Both the position numbers and the translations under genes were made by a program. From positions 1 to 12,930 of the forward strand of contig DKPB01000027.1 of assembly GCA_002471015.1 (NCBI GenBank): a stretch of 12,930 nucleotides of DNA, in the 5' to 3' direction. Below the pieces are notes generated by a model, which had not been told where the DNA came from, ran no database searches, and saw nothing but the letters and a program-made list of their open reading frames with translations. This document shows, piece after piece, positions 1 through 6,325 of this stretch (position 1 is the stretch's first letter; each line of letters starts with the position of its first letter). This DNA is from Stenotrophomonas sp. UBA7346. Lineage in GTDB: Bacteria; Pseudomonadota; Gammaproteobacteria; Xanthomonadales; Xanthomonadaceae.

Positions 1-126
1 CATGGCTCGGCACTACAGGGTAAGGCCCCCTGCCGAGCATGGCTCGGCACTACAGGGTAAGGCCCCCTGCTGAGCATGGCTCGGCACTACAGGGTAAGGC
101 CCCTGCCGAGCATGGCTCGGCACTAC
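1..126 (-). repeat. Tandem array of SMAG-type (GTAG) REP elements
   Basis: Three complete palindromes (31-53, 68-90, 104-126) and one cut by the window edge (1-16) repeat with a period of 36-37 bp. Read on the minus strand each begins with GTAG followed by the arms TGCCGAGC and GCTCGGCA around a 3-nt loop. The spacer (AGGGTAAGGCCCC-type) is repeated too, so whole units were duplicated rather than inserted independently. The copy at 68-90 has one changed base in an arm, and the last spacer lacks one C. GTAG-headed palindromes of this kind are known in Stenotrophomonas maltophilia as SMAG repeats, mobilised in trans by RAYT transposases; no RAYT gene is in this window. The array begins 15 bases past the stop of the potassium channel gene. 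Confidence 0.88.
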
Positions 127-141
127 CGTCCCCGGGTGGGC

Positions 142-1005
142 TCAATGCTCGATATGCTCGGGCAGCTCATGCCCGCAGCGGTTGCAGTAGCGCGCCTTCA
201 CCTCGTGGCCTTCATGCCCGCAGACCGTGCAGCCACGGTTGTCGCGGCGGTTCTCGCGCAGCATGTTGCCGGCCAGTTCGGCGGTATAGATGCCGGTCGG
301 TACCGCCAGGATGCTGTAGCCGATCAGGATCAGGGCCGAGGTGATGAAGCGCCCCAGCGTGGTGTGCGGGACGATGTCGCCAAAGCCCACCGTGGCCATG
401 GTCACCACCGCCCAGTACATGCTGGCGGGGATGTTGCTGAAGCCGTATTGCGGGCCTTCGACCACGTACATCAGCGCGCCGGCGATGATGGCGATGGTGA
501 CCACCATCGACAGGAACAGCAGGATCTTGCGCCGGCTGCGCCATAGCGCGGCCATCAGCACGCCGCTTTCCTCGATGTAACGGGTCAGCTTGAGGATGCG
601 GAATACCCGTAGCAGGCGCAGCACGCGCACCACCAGCAGGCTCTGCGTACCGGGCACGAAGAAGGAAATATAGGAGGGCAGGATGGCCAGCAGGTCGATG
701 ATGCCCCAGATGCTGAAGGCATAGCGCAGCGGCCGTCGCACCACCAGCAGGCGCAGCACGTACTCGGCGGTGAACAGCAGGGTGAAGGCCCACTCGACCA
801 CGTAGAACCAGTTGGCCCAGGCAACATGGATGTGCTGCACGCTGTCCACCATCACCACCAGCACGCTGGCAAGGATGGCCCAGACCAGCAACAGGTCGAA
901 ACGGCGCGATGGCGGGGTGTCGGTGCGGTGGATGATGTCGAACCAGCGGCGGCGCCAACCGCTGTCGCTGGCCGGGTTCAATTGGGGGGTGGAGAACAGG
1001 CGCAT
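142..1005 (-). CDS. Voltage-gated potassium channel with C-terminal zinc-ribbon-like tail
   Basis: Encodes a 287-residue inner-membrane ion channel of the six-transmembrane Kv type. Hydrophobic segments fit S1 (about 39-56), S2 (64-87), S3 (95-116), S4 (122-143), S5 (160-181), a pore loop and S6 (220-246). S4 carries basic residues at every third position (R127, R130, R133, R136, K139, R142), the voltage-sensor pattern. The pore has the potassium selectivity signature TVGFGD at 205-210. The cytoplasmic tail ends with two CxxC pairs (C259/C262, C274/C277) and nearby histidines, which looks like a small zinc ribbon. An upstream in-frame ATG at 1113 would add 36 residues overlapping argD, so the ATG at 1005 was chosen: it starts a typical short cytoplasmic N-terminus. 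It is divergent from argD with about 70 bp between. The potassium assignment is firm; gating stimulus and the role of the tail are not known. Confidence 0.93.
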   Translation of the reverse strand: MRLFSTPQLNPASDSGWRRRWFDIIHRTDTPPSRRFDLLLVWAILASVLVVMVDSVQHIHVAWANWFYVVEWAFTLLFTAEYVLRLLVVRRPLRYAFSIWGIIDLLAILPSYISFFVPGTQSLLVVRVLRLLRVFRILKLTRYIEESGVLMAALWRSRRKILLFLSMVVTIAIIAGALMYVVEGPQYGFSNIPASMYWAVVTMATVGFGDIVPHTTLGRFITSALILIGYSILAVPTGIYTAELAGNMLRENRRDNRGCTVCGHEGHEVKARYCNRCGHELPEHIEH

Positions 1006-1075
1006 GGGCGCATTGTGCCGTAGGCCCGCGGAATGGGGGACAATGGGACTTTCACACCCAATGACCCTGAACGCC

Positions 1076-2305
1076 ATGACTGCTGTCGCCGAGCCGCTGT
1101 TGTCCCTGTCCAATTACTACCTGCCGGTGTATCGCCCGCGCCAGCTGGTGCTGGAGCGCGGCCAGGGCGCCCGACTGTGGGATACGCAGGGTCGCGAGTT
1201 CATCGACCTGGCCGCCGGCATCGCGGTGTGCAGCCTGGGCCACAACAACCAGGATCTGAAGGCTGCCCTGTTCGAGCAGGCCGACAAGCTGTGGCACACC
1301 AGCAACATGTTCTACAGCGAGCCGCCGCTGCATCTGGCACAGGAGCTGGTGGACGCCTCGCGCTTCGCCAAGCGCGTGTTCCTGTGCAATTCCGGCGCCG
1401 AAGCCAATGAAGTGGCCATCAAGCTGGTGCGCAAGTGGGCCAGCGCGCAGGGCCGTGGCCCGGAGAAGCGTTCCATTGTGACCTTCCGTGGCAGCTTCCA
1501 TGGCCGCACCCTGGCCACGGTCACCGCTACCGCCCAGCCGAAGTACCAGGAAGGCTACGAGCCGCTGCCCGGTGGCTTCCGCTATGTCGATTTCAACGAT
1601 GTCGCCCAGCTTGAAGCAGCGATGGCCGGTGGCGATGTTGCCGCGGTGATGTTCGAGCCGGTGCAGGGCGAGGGCGGGGTGATGCCGGCCAGTGCCGAGT
1701 TCATGCGGCGCGCCCGTGAGCTGTGCGACCAGCACGATGCGCTGATGGTGCTGGATGAAATCCAGGTCGGCATGGGCCGTACCGGTGAGCTGTTCGCGCA
1801 CTGGAACTGGGGCGTGACCCCGGACATCGTCACCCTGGCCAAGGCGCTGGGTGGTGGTTTCCCGATCGGCGCGATGCTGGCCGGTCCCAAAGTCGCCGAC
1901 GTGATGAGCGTTGGCGCACATGGCAGCACCTTCGGTGGCAATCCGCTGGCGGCGGCGGTGGCGCGCGTGGCGTTGCGCAAGCTGTCGTCCGATGAGATCA
2001 AGGCAAATGTGCTGCGGCAGTCGGCCGCGTTGAAGGCCGGTCTGGAGGCCATCGGCGCAGAGTTCGGGGTGTTCGAGCAGGTGCGTGGCATGGGCCTGAT
2101 GCTGGGTGCGGTGCTCAAGCCCGACTACGTCGCCGACATCGGCATGCTGCTGGATCTGGCGGCCCAAAAACAGGTGCTGATCCTGCAGGCCGGCACCAGC
2201 GTGCTGCGTTTCGTGCCGGCGCTGAACATCACCGACGAAGAAGTGGCCGAAGGCCTGAAGCGCGTGCGCGAGGCGATTGCGGCGTATATGGCGTCGCGCG
2301 GGTAA
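1076..2305 (+). CDS. argD: Acetylornithine aminotransferase (class III, PLP-dependent)
   Basis: A 409-residue cytoplasmic PLP enzyme that converts N-acetylglutamate semialdehyde and glutamate to N-acetylornithine and 2-oxoglutarate in arginine synthesis; family members often also act as succinyldiaminopimelate aminotransferase in lysine synthesis. Visible class III features are the phosphate-binding SGAEA loop (106-110), the ring-stacking segment GSFHGRT (139-145), the cofactor-binding aspartate in LDEIQ (D227), the Schiff-base lysine in TLAKALGGG (K256) and the TFGGNP segment (285-290). Length is normal for ArgD. The start at 1076 (MTAVAEP) is preferred because the conserved N-terminus begins there; an in-frame ATG at 1061 would add five residues, and neither has a clear Shine-Dalgarno. 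It stands alone on this strand, divergent from the channel gene. AstC or GabT would be alternative members, but no catabolic cluster is nearby. Confidence 0.93.
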   Translation: MTAVAEPLLSLSNYYLPVYRPRQLVLERGQGARLWDTQGREFIDLAAGIAVCSLGHNNQDLKAALFEQADKLWHTSNMFYSEPPLHLAQELVDASRFAKRVFLCNSGAEANEVAIKLVRKWASAQGRGPEKRSIVTFRGSFHGRTLATVTATAQPKYQEGYEPLPGGFRYVDFNDVAQLEAAMAGGDVAAVMFEPVQGEGGVMPASAEFMRRARELCDQHDALMVLDEIQVGMGRTGELFAHWNWGVTPDIVTLAKALGGGFPIGAMLAGPKVADVMSVGAHGSTFGGNPLAAAVARVALRKLSSDEIKANVLRQSAALKAGLEAIGAEFGVFEQVRGMGLMLGAVLKPDYVADIGMLLDLAAQKQVLILQAGTSVLRFVPALNITDEEVAEGLKRVREAIAAYMASRG

Positions 2306-2332
2306 GTTGGGTTTTTCGGCGAGCGAAGTGCT

Positions 2333-2382
2333 TCCCCTCATCCGTCCTTCGGGCACTTTCCCTCGCCTGCGGGAGAAGAGAG
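2333..2382 (+). repeat. Intergenic hairpin repeat, family 1, degenerate copy
   Basis: A diverged copy of the family-1 element: CCCTCATCCG, a short TCCTTCGGGC hairpin, then the CTTTCCCTCG / CGGGAGAAG arms. The arms have lost several pairing positions compared with the copies at 5338 and 7751. It lies just after the argD stop and may act as a weak stem-loop at the transcript end. Confidence 0.65.
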
Positions 2383-2442
2383 TGCGCGTTGTTGCGGGGG
2401 CGGGGACTGCACCAGCTAGCCGTAAGCCTAAGCCATGACTCT

Positions 2443-2515
2443 TCCCTTCTCCCGTCTGCGGGAGAAGGTACCCGTAGAGCCTGCCCCCCGCGAAGGCGGG
2501 GGGCGGATGAGGGCA
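2443..2515 (-). repeat. Intergenic hairpin repeat, family 1, reverse orientation
   Basis: Reverse-oriented copy. A 10-bp stem CCTTCTCCCG (2445-2454) pairs with CGGGAGAAGG (2459-2468). A second hairpin CCCCCCGC (2484-2491) / GCGGGGGG (2496-2503) has a GAAG loop, followed by CGGATGAGGG. Together with the copy at 2333 it forms a facing pair between the convergent argD and HAD hydrolase genes, where stem-loops could mark both transcript ends. No uridine run follows, so intrinsic termination is not shown. Confidence 0.75.
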
Positions 2516-2538
2516 GGGCGTGCAACGCACGCGGCCTT

Positions 2539-3135
2539 TCACCCCAGGCAGTGATTCCGCTTCAACAAGCGCCGCAACGACTGTGCATGAAACGCCGTAT
2601 CGGCCTGCAGCCCGGCTTCGCGCGCACCCTGCACATTGCGGAACAGATGGTCGACGAACAGGCTTCGCTCTGGTGCGCAGCCGAGCGCTGCGCAGGCCGC
2701 CAGATACGCTGCTGGGTCCGGCTTGCGCACGCCCAGCGCTGCGCTGCAGAGCACACGACGGGTGCCGAGCAACTGCTCGATCACCGGCTGCGTCAGCAGG
2801 CCGTTATTGGTCAGCACCGCAACCTGCACATCGGAATGAACGCGCTCCAGCACGGCCGTGCAATCACTACGCAACCTGGTCGCAGCCAGCCGTGCAGCAT
2901 GCCAGTGCGCCGCGATCAGCTCGCTGCCCAGGCGTTGGTTCAAGGCCTGCAGCAATTGCTCGCCATCCAGCTCGCCGCGGGCATGGGCGAACTCAAGCCC
3001 GTCCGTACGCAATACTGCATCCACCTGCTCGGGTGCGCGGCCGGCAGCGTCGGCAAGCTGGCGCAGATGGATACGGTGCTCGTAATCGGCGAGCAGTCCA
3101 TCGAAATCCAGCAATAGTGCGTGTGGTCGTTGCAT
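2539..3135 (-). CDS. HAD-superfamily hydrolase (subfamily IA-like) with altered motif IV
   Basis: A 198-residue cytoplasmic protein of the haloacid dehalogenase superfamily, probably a phosphatase on a small phosphorylated substrate; the substrate cannot be read from sequence. Motif I is LLLDFDGLLAD (nucleophile D10, general acid D12), followed by a helical cap at roughly 20-85. Motif II is VLTNN (T109), motif III is the lysine in VRKPDP (K138), and motif IV is LFVDHLFRNV. Motif IV normally has two metal-binding acids (VDD); here the second is histidine (H163), so only D162 remains. The C-terminal LFVD...NVQGAREAG layout is typical of the YihX/epoxide-hydrolase-N-like HAD proteins. The ATG at 3135 gives the expected short lead into motif I. 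The gene converges with argD and is divergent from azurin; nothing links it functionally to either. Confidence 0.87.
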   Translation of the reverse strand: MQRPHALLLDFDGLLADYEHRIHLRQLADAAGRAPEQVDAVLRTDGLEFAHARGELDGEQLLQALNQRLGSELIAAHWHAARLAATRLRSDCTAVLERVHSDVQVAVLTNNGLLTQPVIEQLLGTRRVLCSAALGVRKPDPAAYLAACAALGCAPERSLFVDHLFRNVQGAREAGLQADTAFHAQSLRRLLKRNHCLG

Positions 3136-3231
3136 CGATGGCGAGGCAAGGGTGGGGCTGCAGTATCGCTGGCACGGCGTCTGCGTGCAGCCTGCGACAT
3201 CGCGTCACAGGTGAAATCTGCGGGATTTGCC

Positions 3232-3266
3232 TAGAATCAGGACACTGTAGTTGTCATTGTTTGGAG
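3232..3266 (+). promoter_or_regulatory. Candidate azurin promoter -10 and ribosome binding site
   Basis: TAGAAT at 3232-3237 is a reasonable -10 hexamer, but no good -35 lies 17 bp upstream. A Shine-Dalgarno GGAG at 3263-3266 sits 6 nt before the GTG at 3273 and supports that start. The segment TTGCC-TAGA-ATCAG (3227-3240) partly resembles an FNR/Anr box (TTGAT-N4-ATCAA) and overlaps the -10. Confidence 0.45.
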
Positions 3267-3272
3267 TTCACC

Positions 3273-3725
3273 GTGAAGCGTTCCAGCCTGCTGTTGTTGG
3301 CCCTTGCCGGCCTGTTGCCTGCCGCGCCTGCGCTGGCCCGCACCTGCGCGGTCACCATCGAAAGCAATGACCGCATGCAGTTCTCGCTGCCGCAGATCCG
3401 CGTTGCTGCCGATTGCACGCAGGTGGACCTGACCCTCAAGCACACCGGCCGGATGCCGGCTACCGCGATGGGGCATAACTGGGTGCTGACGCGTACCCCG
3501 GATTTCCAACCAGTGGCCACGGCTGGCATGCGTTCGACGCTGGCTGACAGTTACCTGCCGAAGAATGATGCGCGGGTGATCGCGTTCACGCCGGTGATCG
3601 GTGGCGGGCAGACCACGCAGGTGCGCTTTGCGACCAGCAAGTTGACGCGTGGTGGTGATTACACCTTCTTCTGCTCGTTCCCGGGGCATTGGGGAATGAT
3701 GAAGGGCAAGCTGGTATTTGGTTGA
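3273..3725 (+). CDS. azu: Azurin, periplasmic blue copper protein
   Basis: A 150-residue precursor of a type I copper electron carrier. A signal peptide covers residues 1-22 (KR start, leucine-rich core, cleavage after APALA), leaving a mature protein of 128 residues, the same length as Pseudomonas aeruginosa azurin. Copper ligands are all present: G67 and H68 in MGHNWV, then C134, H139 and M143 in the C-SFPGH-WGMM segment. The structural disulfide pair is C25 and C48. Translation starts at GTG 3273 with GGAG 6 nt upstream; the frame is open far upstream but there is no better start. In other bacteria azurin accepts electrons from cytochromes and can supply nitrite reductase, cytochrome c peroxidase or terminal oxidases; no such partner is in this window. 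It is single, divergent from the HAD gene and convergent with hemL. Confidence 0.95.
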   Translation: MKRSSLLLLALAGLLPAAPALARTCAVTIESNDRMQFSLPQIRVAADCTQVDLTLKHTGRMPATAMGHNWVLTRTPDFQPVATAGMRSTLADSYLPKNDARVIAFTPVIGGGQTTQVRFATSKLTRGGDYTFFCSFPGHWGMMKGKLVFG

Positions 3726-3733
3726 GCTGATGC

Positions 3734-3760
3734 GCTGCTCGAATCCTGGGTTCGAGAAGC
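3734..3760 (+). terminator. Stem-loop after azurin
   Basis: GCTGCTCGAA (3734-3743) pairs with TTCGAGAAGC (3751-3760) at nine of ten positions across a 7-nt loop, beginning 8 nt after the azurin stop. There is no T-run after it, so it could be a transcript-end stem-loop rather than a proven intrinsic terminator. Confidence 0.4.
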
Positions 3761-3778
3761 TTCAGAGCAACAGCTGCC

Positions 3779-3897
3779 CTCACCCCAACCCCCGCTCCGT
3801 GCCCCGGCGCTTGCGCCGGCGCAACGGCGTTCGACGGGCAGCGCGAACCTGTAGTTCGCAAGCTGCCCCTCTCACCCCGCGGGCGGGAGAGGGGCAT
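3779..3897 (+). repeat. Intergenic hairpin repeat, family 2, split by a palindromic segment
   Basis: The left part CCTCACCCCAACCCC ends near 3792 and the right part CCCCTCTCACCCCGC / GCGGGAGAGGGG runs 3866-3894; in the copies at 5269 and 9840 these parts are contiguous. The 73 bp between them (about 3793-3865) hold two further palindromes: CCGGCGC (3804-3810) / GCGCCGG (3813-3819), and a long stem GGGCAGC-GCGAAC (3836-3848) / GTTCGC-AA-GCTGCCC (3854-3868). The block fills the space between convergent azurin and hemL. Confidence 0.7.
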
Positions 3898-3925
3898 TGT
3901 TTCGATCATTGCCGCTGTGGGCGGA

Positions 3926-5218
3926 TCAACCCGCCGCAACCACCTTGAACGCCTCGCGTGCCGCAACCAGGGTGGCTTCGATCACCGCATCGTCATGCGC
4001 GCTGGACAGGAAGCCGGCCTCGTAGGCCGACGGTGCCAGGAACACGCCGCGCTCCAGCATGGCGTGGAAGAACACGTTGAAGGCCTTGATGTCACAGGCG
4101 GTGGCCTGTGCGTAGCTCTCGACCTTCTCGTTGGTGAAGAACAGGCCGAACATGCCGCCGACGCGATTGGTGGTCACGGCTACGCCGGCCTCGCGCGCAG
4201 CCGCTTCCAGGCCATCGCAGAGCGTGTTGGTTGCCGCGGTCAGGCGCTGGTGGAAGCCTGGCGCCTGGATCAGCTGCAGCATCGCCAGGCCGGCGGCCAT
4301 CGCCACCGGGTTGCCGCTCAGCGTGCCGGCCTGGTAGATCGGGCCGGCCGGGGCGATCTGCGACATCAGCTCGCGGCGGCCGCCATAGGCGCCCACTGGC
4401 ATGCCGCCGCCAATGACCTTGCCAAAGGTGCTCAGGTCCGGGGTGATGCCGTAATAGGCCTGCGCCCCGCCCAGGGCGACGCGGAAGCCGGTCATCACTT
4501 CGTCGAAGATCAGCAGTGCACCGTACTGCGTGCACAGGGCGCGCAGATGCTGCAGATAGCCTTCGCGCGGCGGGATGCAGTTGGCGTTGCCGACCACCGG
4601 TTCAATGATCAGGCCGGCGATATCCGCACCCTGCTGCTCGAACAGTGCGGTTGCTGCTTCGAAATCGTTGTACGGCAGGGTGAGGGTGAGTTCACTCAGC
4701 CCGGCCGGCACGCCCGGCGAGGTCGGCACGCCCAGGGTCAGCATGCCGCTACCGGCCTTGACCAGGAAGGAGTCGCCGTGGCCGTGGTAGCAGCCTTCGA
4801 ACTTGATGATCTTGTTGCGGCCGGTGGCGCCGCGCGCCAGGCGGATGGCCGACAGCGTGGCCTCGGTGCCGGAGTTGACCATGCGCACCATCTCGCAGGA
4901 CGGCACCAGCCGGGTGATGGTTTCGGCCATGGTCACCTCGGCCGGGCAGGGCGCACCGAACGACAGGCCGTTGCCGATGGCCTGCTGCACGGCCTCGCGC
5001 ACGGCCGGGTGGTTGTGGCCGACGATCATCGGGCCCCAGGAGCCGACGTAATCGATATAGGCGTTGCCATCCACGTCATGCAGGTAAGCGCCATCGGCGC
5101 GCTGCACGAAGAAGGGTTCGCCGCCGACCGACTTGAACGCACGCACCGGTGAATTGACGCCACCCGGCAGCAAGGTCTGCGCGCGGGTGAACAGGGCGTG
5201 GGATTGGGCGTGGTTCAT
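3926..5218 (-). CDS. hemL: Glutamate-1-semialdehyde 2,1-aminomutase
   Basis: A 430-residue cytoplasmic PLP enzyme that isomerises glutamate-1-semialdehyde to 5-aminolevulinate, the last step of the C5 route to haem. Class III signs are the N-terminal LLPGGVNSPVRAF (16-28), the phosphate loop NSGTEA (115-120), the CYHGHGD segment (143-149), D239 in IFDEVMTGFR, the Schiff-base lysine K267 in TFGKVIGGGMP and the GTLSGNP segment (298-304). The VNSPVRAF N-terminus separates HemL from ArgD and other class III aminotransferases. Length matches the family (about 426-430). The ATG at 5218 has a good Shine-Dalgarno, AAAGGA, complementary to 5226-5231, 7 nt upstream. It lies 197 bp downstream of thiE on the same strand, with hairpin repeats between, so its own promoter is likely. 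Confidence 0.97.
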   Translation of the reverse strand: MNHAQSHALFTRAQTLLPGGVNSPVRAFKSVGGEPFFVQRADGAYLHDVDGNAYIDYVGSWGPMIVGHNHPAVREAVQQAIGNGLSFGAPCPAEVTMAETITRLVPSCEMVRMVNSGTEATLSAIRLARGATGRNKIIKFEGCYHGHGDSFLVKAGSGMLTLGVPTSPGVPAGLSELTLTLPYNDFEAATALFEQQGADIAGLIIEPVVGNANCIPPREGYLQHLRALCTQYGALLIFDEVMTGFRVALGGAQAYYGITPDLSTFGKVIGGGMPVGAYGGRRELMSQIAPAGPIYQAGTLSGNPVAMAAGLAMLQLIQAPGFHQRLTAATNTLCDGLEAAAREAGVAVTTNRVGGMFGLFFTNEKVESYAQATACDIKAFNVFFHAMLERGVFLAPSAYEAGFLSSAHDDAVIEATLVAAREAFKVVAAG

Positions 5219-5268
5219 GCGTGAGTCCTTTGAGGTATCAACAACAACGAAGAGCTGAGCTTTGCATT

Positions 5269-5311
5269 CGCCCCTCTCCCGCGTGCGGGAGAGGGGTTGG
5301 GGTGAGGGGAA
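5269..5311 (-). repeat. Intergenic hairpin repeat, family 2
   Basis: CCCCTCTCCCGC (5271-5282) pairs perfectly with GCGGGAGAGGGG (5285-5296), followed by TTGGGGTGAGGGG. It is the left half of a two-part module completed by the family-1 copy at 5338 and lies in the hemL leader region downstream of thiE. The same module recurs at 9840-9966. Confidence 0.8.
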
Positions 5312-5337
5312 GCTTTTAACAAGCGAACGTCAAAAGC

Positions 5338-5390
5338 CCCCTCATCCGCCCCTTTCGGGGCACCTTCTCCCGCAGGCGGGAGAAGGGATG
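5338..5390 (+). repeat. Intergenic hairpin repeat, family 1
   Basis: CCCCTCATCC is followed by a small GCCCCTTTCGGGGC hairpin and then an 11-bp stem CCTTCTCCCGC (5363-5373) / GCGGGAGAAGG (5376-5386). This is one of the best-preserved copies in the window. It begins 25 nt past the thiE stop, in thiE transcription order, and could fold in the thiE 3' end. Confidence 0.8.
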
Positions 5391-5415
5391 GCAGAGATTA
5401 GTGAGGCCTGTAAGG

Positions 5416-6042
5416 TCATGCGGCGCGGAAACAGCCTCGATAAGCTTCAAGCGCCGCCACCGGATCGGCCTCGCTGAACACGCCGCTGATCACCGCGATC
5501 AGGTCTGCACCAGCGTCCACCACCGCCCGGCTATTGTCCGGGGTCAACCCGCCAATCGCCACACGTGGCACCCCAAGTGCGGCGCTTTGTCGCAGCAGCT
5601 CCGGACTGGCGCGGCGCGGGGTGATCTTGCTGCGGCTGGGGAAGAAGGCGCCGAAGGCCACATAACTGGCGCCGGCGGCCACCGCGCGCTGCGCCAGCAC
5701 CAGTTCGTCATAGCAGGAGGCACCAATGATGGCCTGCGGGCCAAGCAGGGCACGGGTAGCAGCGATGTCGCCGTCGTCTTCGCCCAGGTGTACGCCGGCG
5801 GCGCCGACCTGCAGGGCCAGTGCGGCATCATCATTGATGATCAGCGGCACGCCGGTTTCGGCGCAGAGTGCCTGCAGGGCAGTGGCCTGGGCCAGACGGG
5901 TGGGCGCATCGACCGCCTTGTTGCGGTATTGCAGCCAGGTAGTGCCGGCCAGCAAGGGGCGGACCCGCTCGAGCAGGCGCGCGCTGTCGGTTTCGTCGGG
6001 GGTGATCAGGTAGACGCCGTGGGCGTCGGCAAGCTGGGTCAT
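5416..6042 (-). CDS. thiE: Thiamine-phosphate synthase
   Basis: A 208-residue TIM-barrel enzyme that joins hydroxymethylpyrimidine diphosphate and carboxythiazole phosphate to form thiamine monophosphate. Recognisable family positions are YLITP (11-15), the pyrophosphate-binding QYRNK (38-42), the metal site LIINDD (67-72), GVHLGEDD (83-90), IGASC (106-110), GAFFPSRSK (131-139), IGGLTPDN (163-170) and the phosphate-binding VISGVF (184-189). Several differ a little from the commonest forms (QLRxK, GPIFPTxTK, VVSAI), as expected of a diverged lineage, but every functional block is present. Length is normal. No TPP riboswitch is seen in the 69 bp before the start, and no clear Shine-Dalgarno. 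It is divergent from the rubredoxin gene and upstream of hemL. Confidence 0.93.
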   Translation of the reverse strand: MTQLADAHGVYLITPDETDSARLLERVRPLLAGTTWLQYRNKAVDAPTRLAQATALQALCAETGVPLIINDDAALALQVGAAGVHLGEDDGDIAATRALLGPQAIIGASCYDELVLAQRAVAAGASYVAFGAFFPSRSKITPRRASPELLRQSAALGVPRVAIGGLTPDNSRAVVDAGADLIAVISGVFSEADPVAALEAYRGCFRAA

Positions 6043-6100
6043 GTATGGCTACCGGTACGGCGTGGGGAATGTGACAATCAACGCCGCTTCTTTGTCCGGT

Positions 6101-6106
6101 GATTAT
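6101..6106 (+). promoter_or_regulatory. Candidate -10 hexamer for a possibly leaderless rubredoxin mRNA
   Basis: GATTAT lies only 5 nt before the rubredoxin ATG at 6112, matching the consensus at four of six positions. Transcription from it would begin at or beside the ATG. No Shine-Dalgarno precedes the ATG, which fits a leaderless transcript. No good -35 is seen, so this is tentative. Confidence 0.3.
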
Positions 6107-6111
6107 CCCCG

Positions 6112-6303
6112 ATGTCCGACGCTACGGCCTCCACCCTGCGCACCTGGATGTGTGTCGTCTGCGGCTTCATCTACCGCGAGGCCGACGGCCTGCCGGAAGA
6201 AGGCATCGCCCCGGGCACGCGCTGGGAAGACGTGCCCGACACCTGGACCTGCCCCGACTGCGGGGTGACCAAGGATGACTTCGAGATGGTCGAGCTGGAT
6301 TGA
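6112..6303 (+). CDS. rubA: Rubredoxin
   Basis: A 63-residue small iron-sulfur-free iron protein that carries single electrons in the cytoplasm. The four cysteine ligands of the Fe(Cys)4 centre are C14 and C17 in MCVVCGFIY and C47 and C50 in WTCPDCG. The aromatic core (Y21, W38, W45) and the acidic surface segments are as in other rubredoxins. The reading frame starts at ATG 6112 without a visible Shine-Dalgarno. It is divergent from thiE (69 bp) and converges on the SirB1-like gene, leaving only 22 bp. Rubredoxins serve alkane hydroxylases, oxidative-stress reductases or other partners; none is nearby, so its partner is not indicated. The family is certain; the gene name is by analogy. Confidence 0.95.
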   Translation: MSDATASTLRTWMCVVCGFIYREADGLPEEGIAPGTRWEDVPDTWTCPDCGVTKDDFEMVELD

Positions 6304-6325
6304 CGCTGCTCCTGCGGGAAACGTT

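Noticed and set aside
1..126. CRISPR-like regular repeats
   Set aside because: Spacing is regular, but the spacers are themselves near identical and the repeats are GTAG-headed REP palindromes; no cas gene is present.
2306..2538. Possible small gene between argD and the HAD gene
   Set aside because: The stretch is mostly two facing hairpin repeats, and no frame in it has a ribosome site or protein-like composition.
1052..2542. Minus-strand open frame opposite argD
   Set aside because: argD on the plus strand has every catalytic motif; the opposite frame shows no recognisable domain and runs through a repeat region.
3917..5152. Plus-strand open frame opposite hemL
   Set aside because: hemL is complete on the minus strand with a good ribosome site; the plus frame is Gly/His/Arg-rich without motifs.
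6043..6111. Possible TPP riboswitch before thiE
   Set aside because: The region is only 69 bp and lacks the conserved CTGAGA-type core of the THI element.
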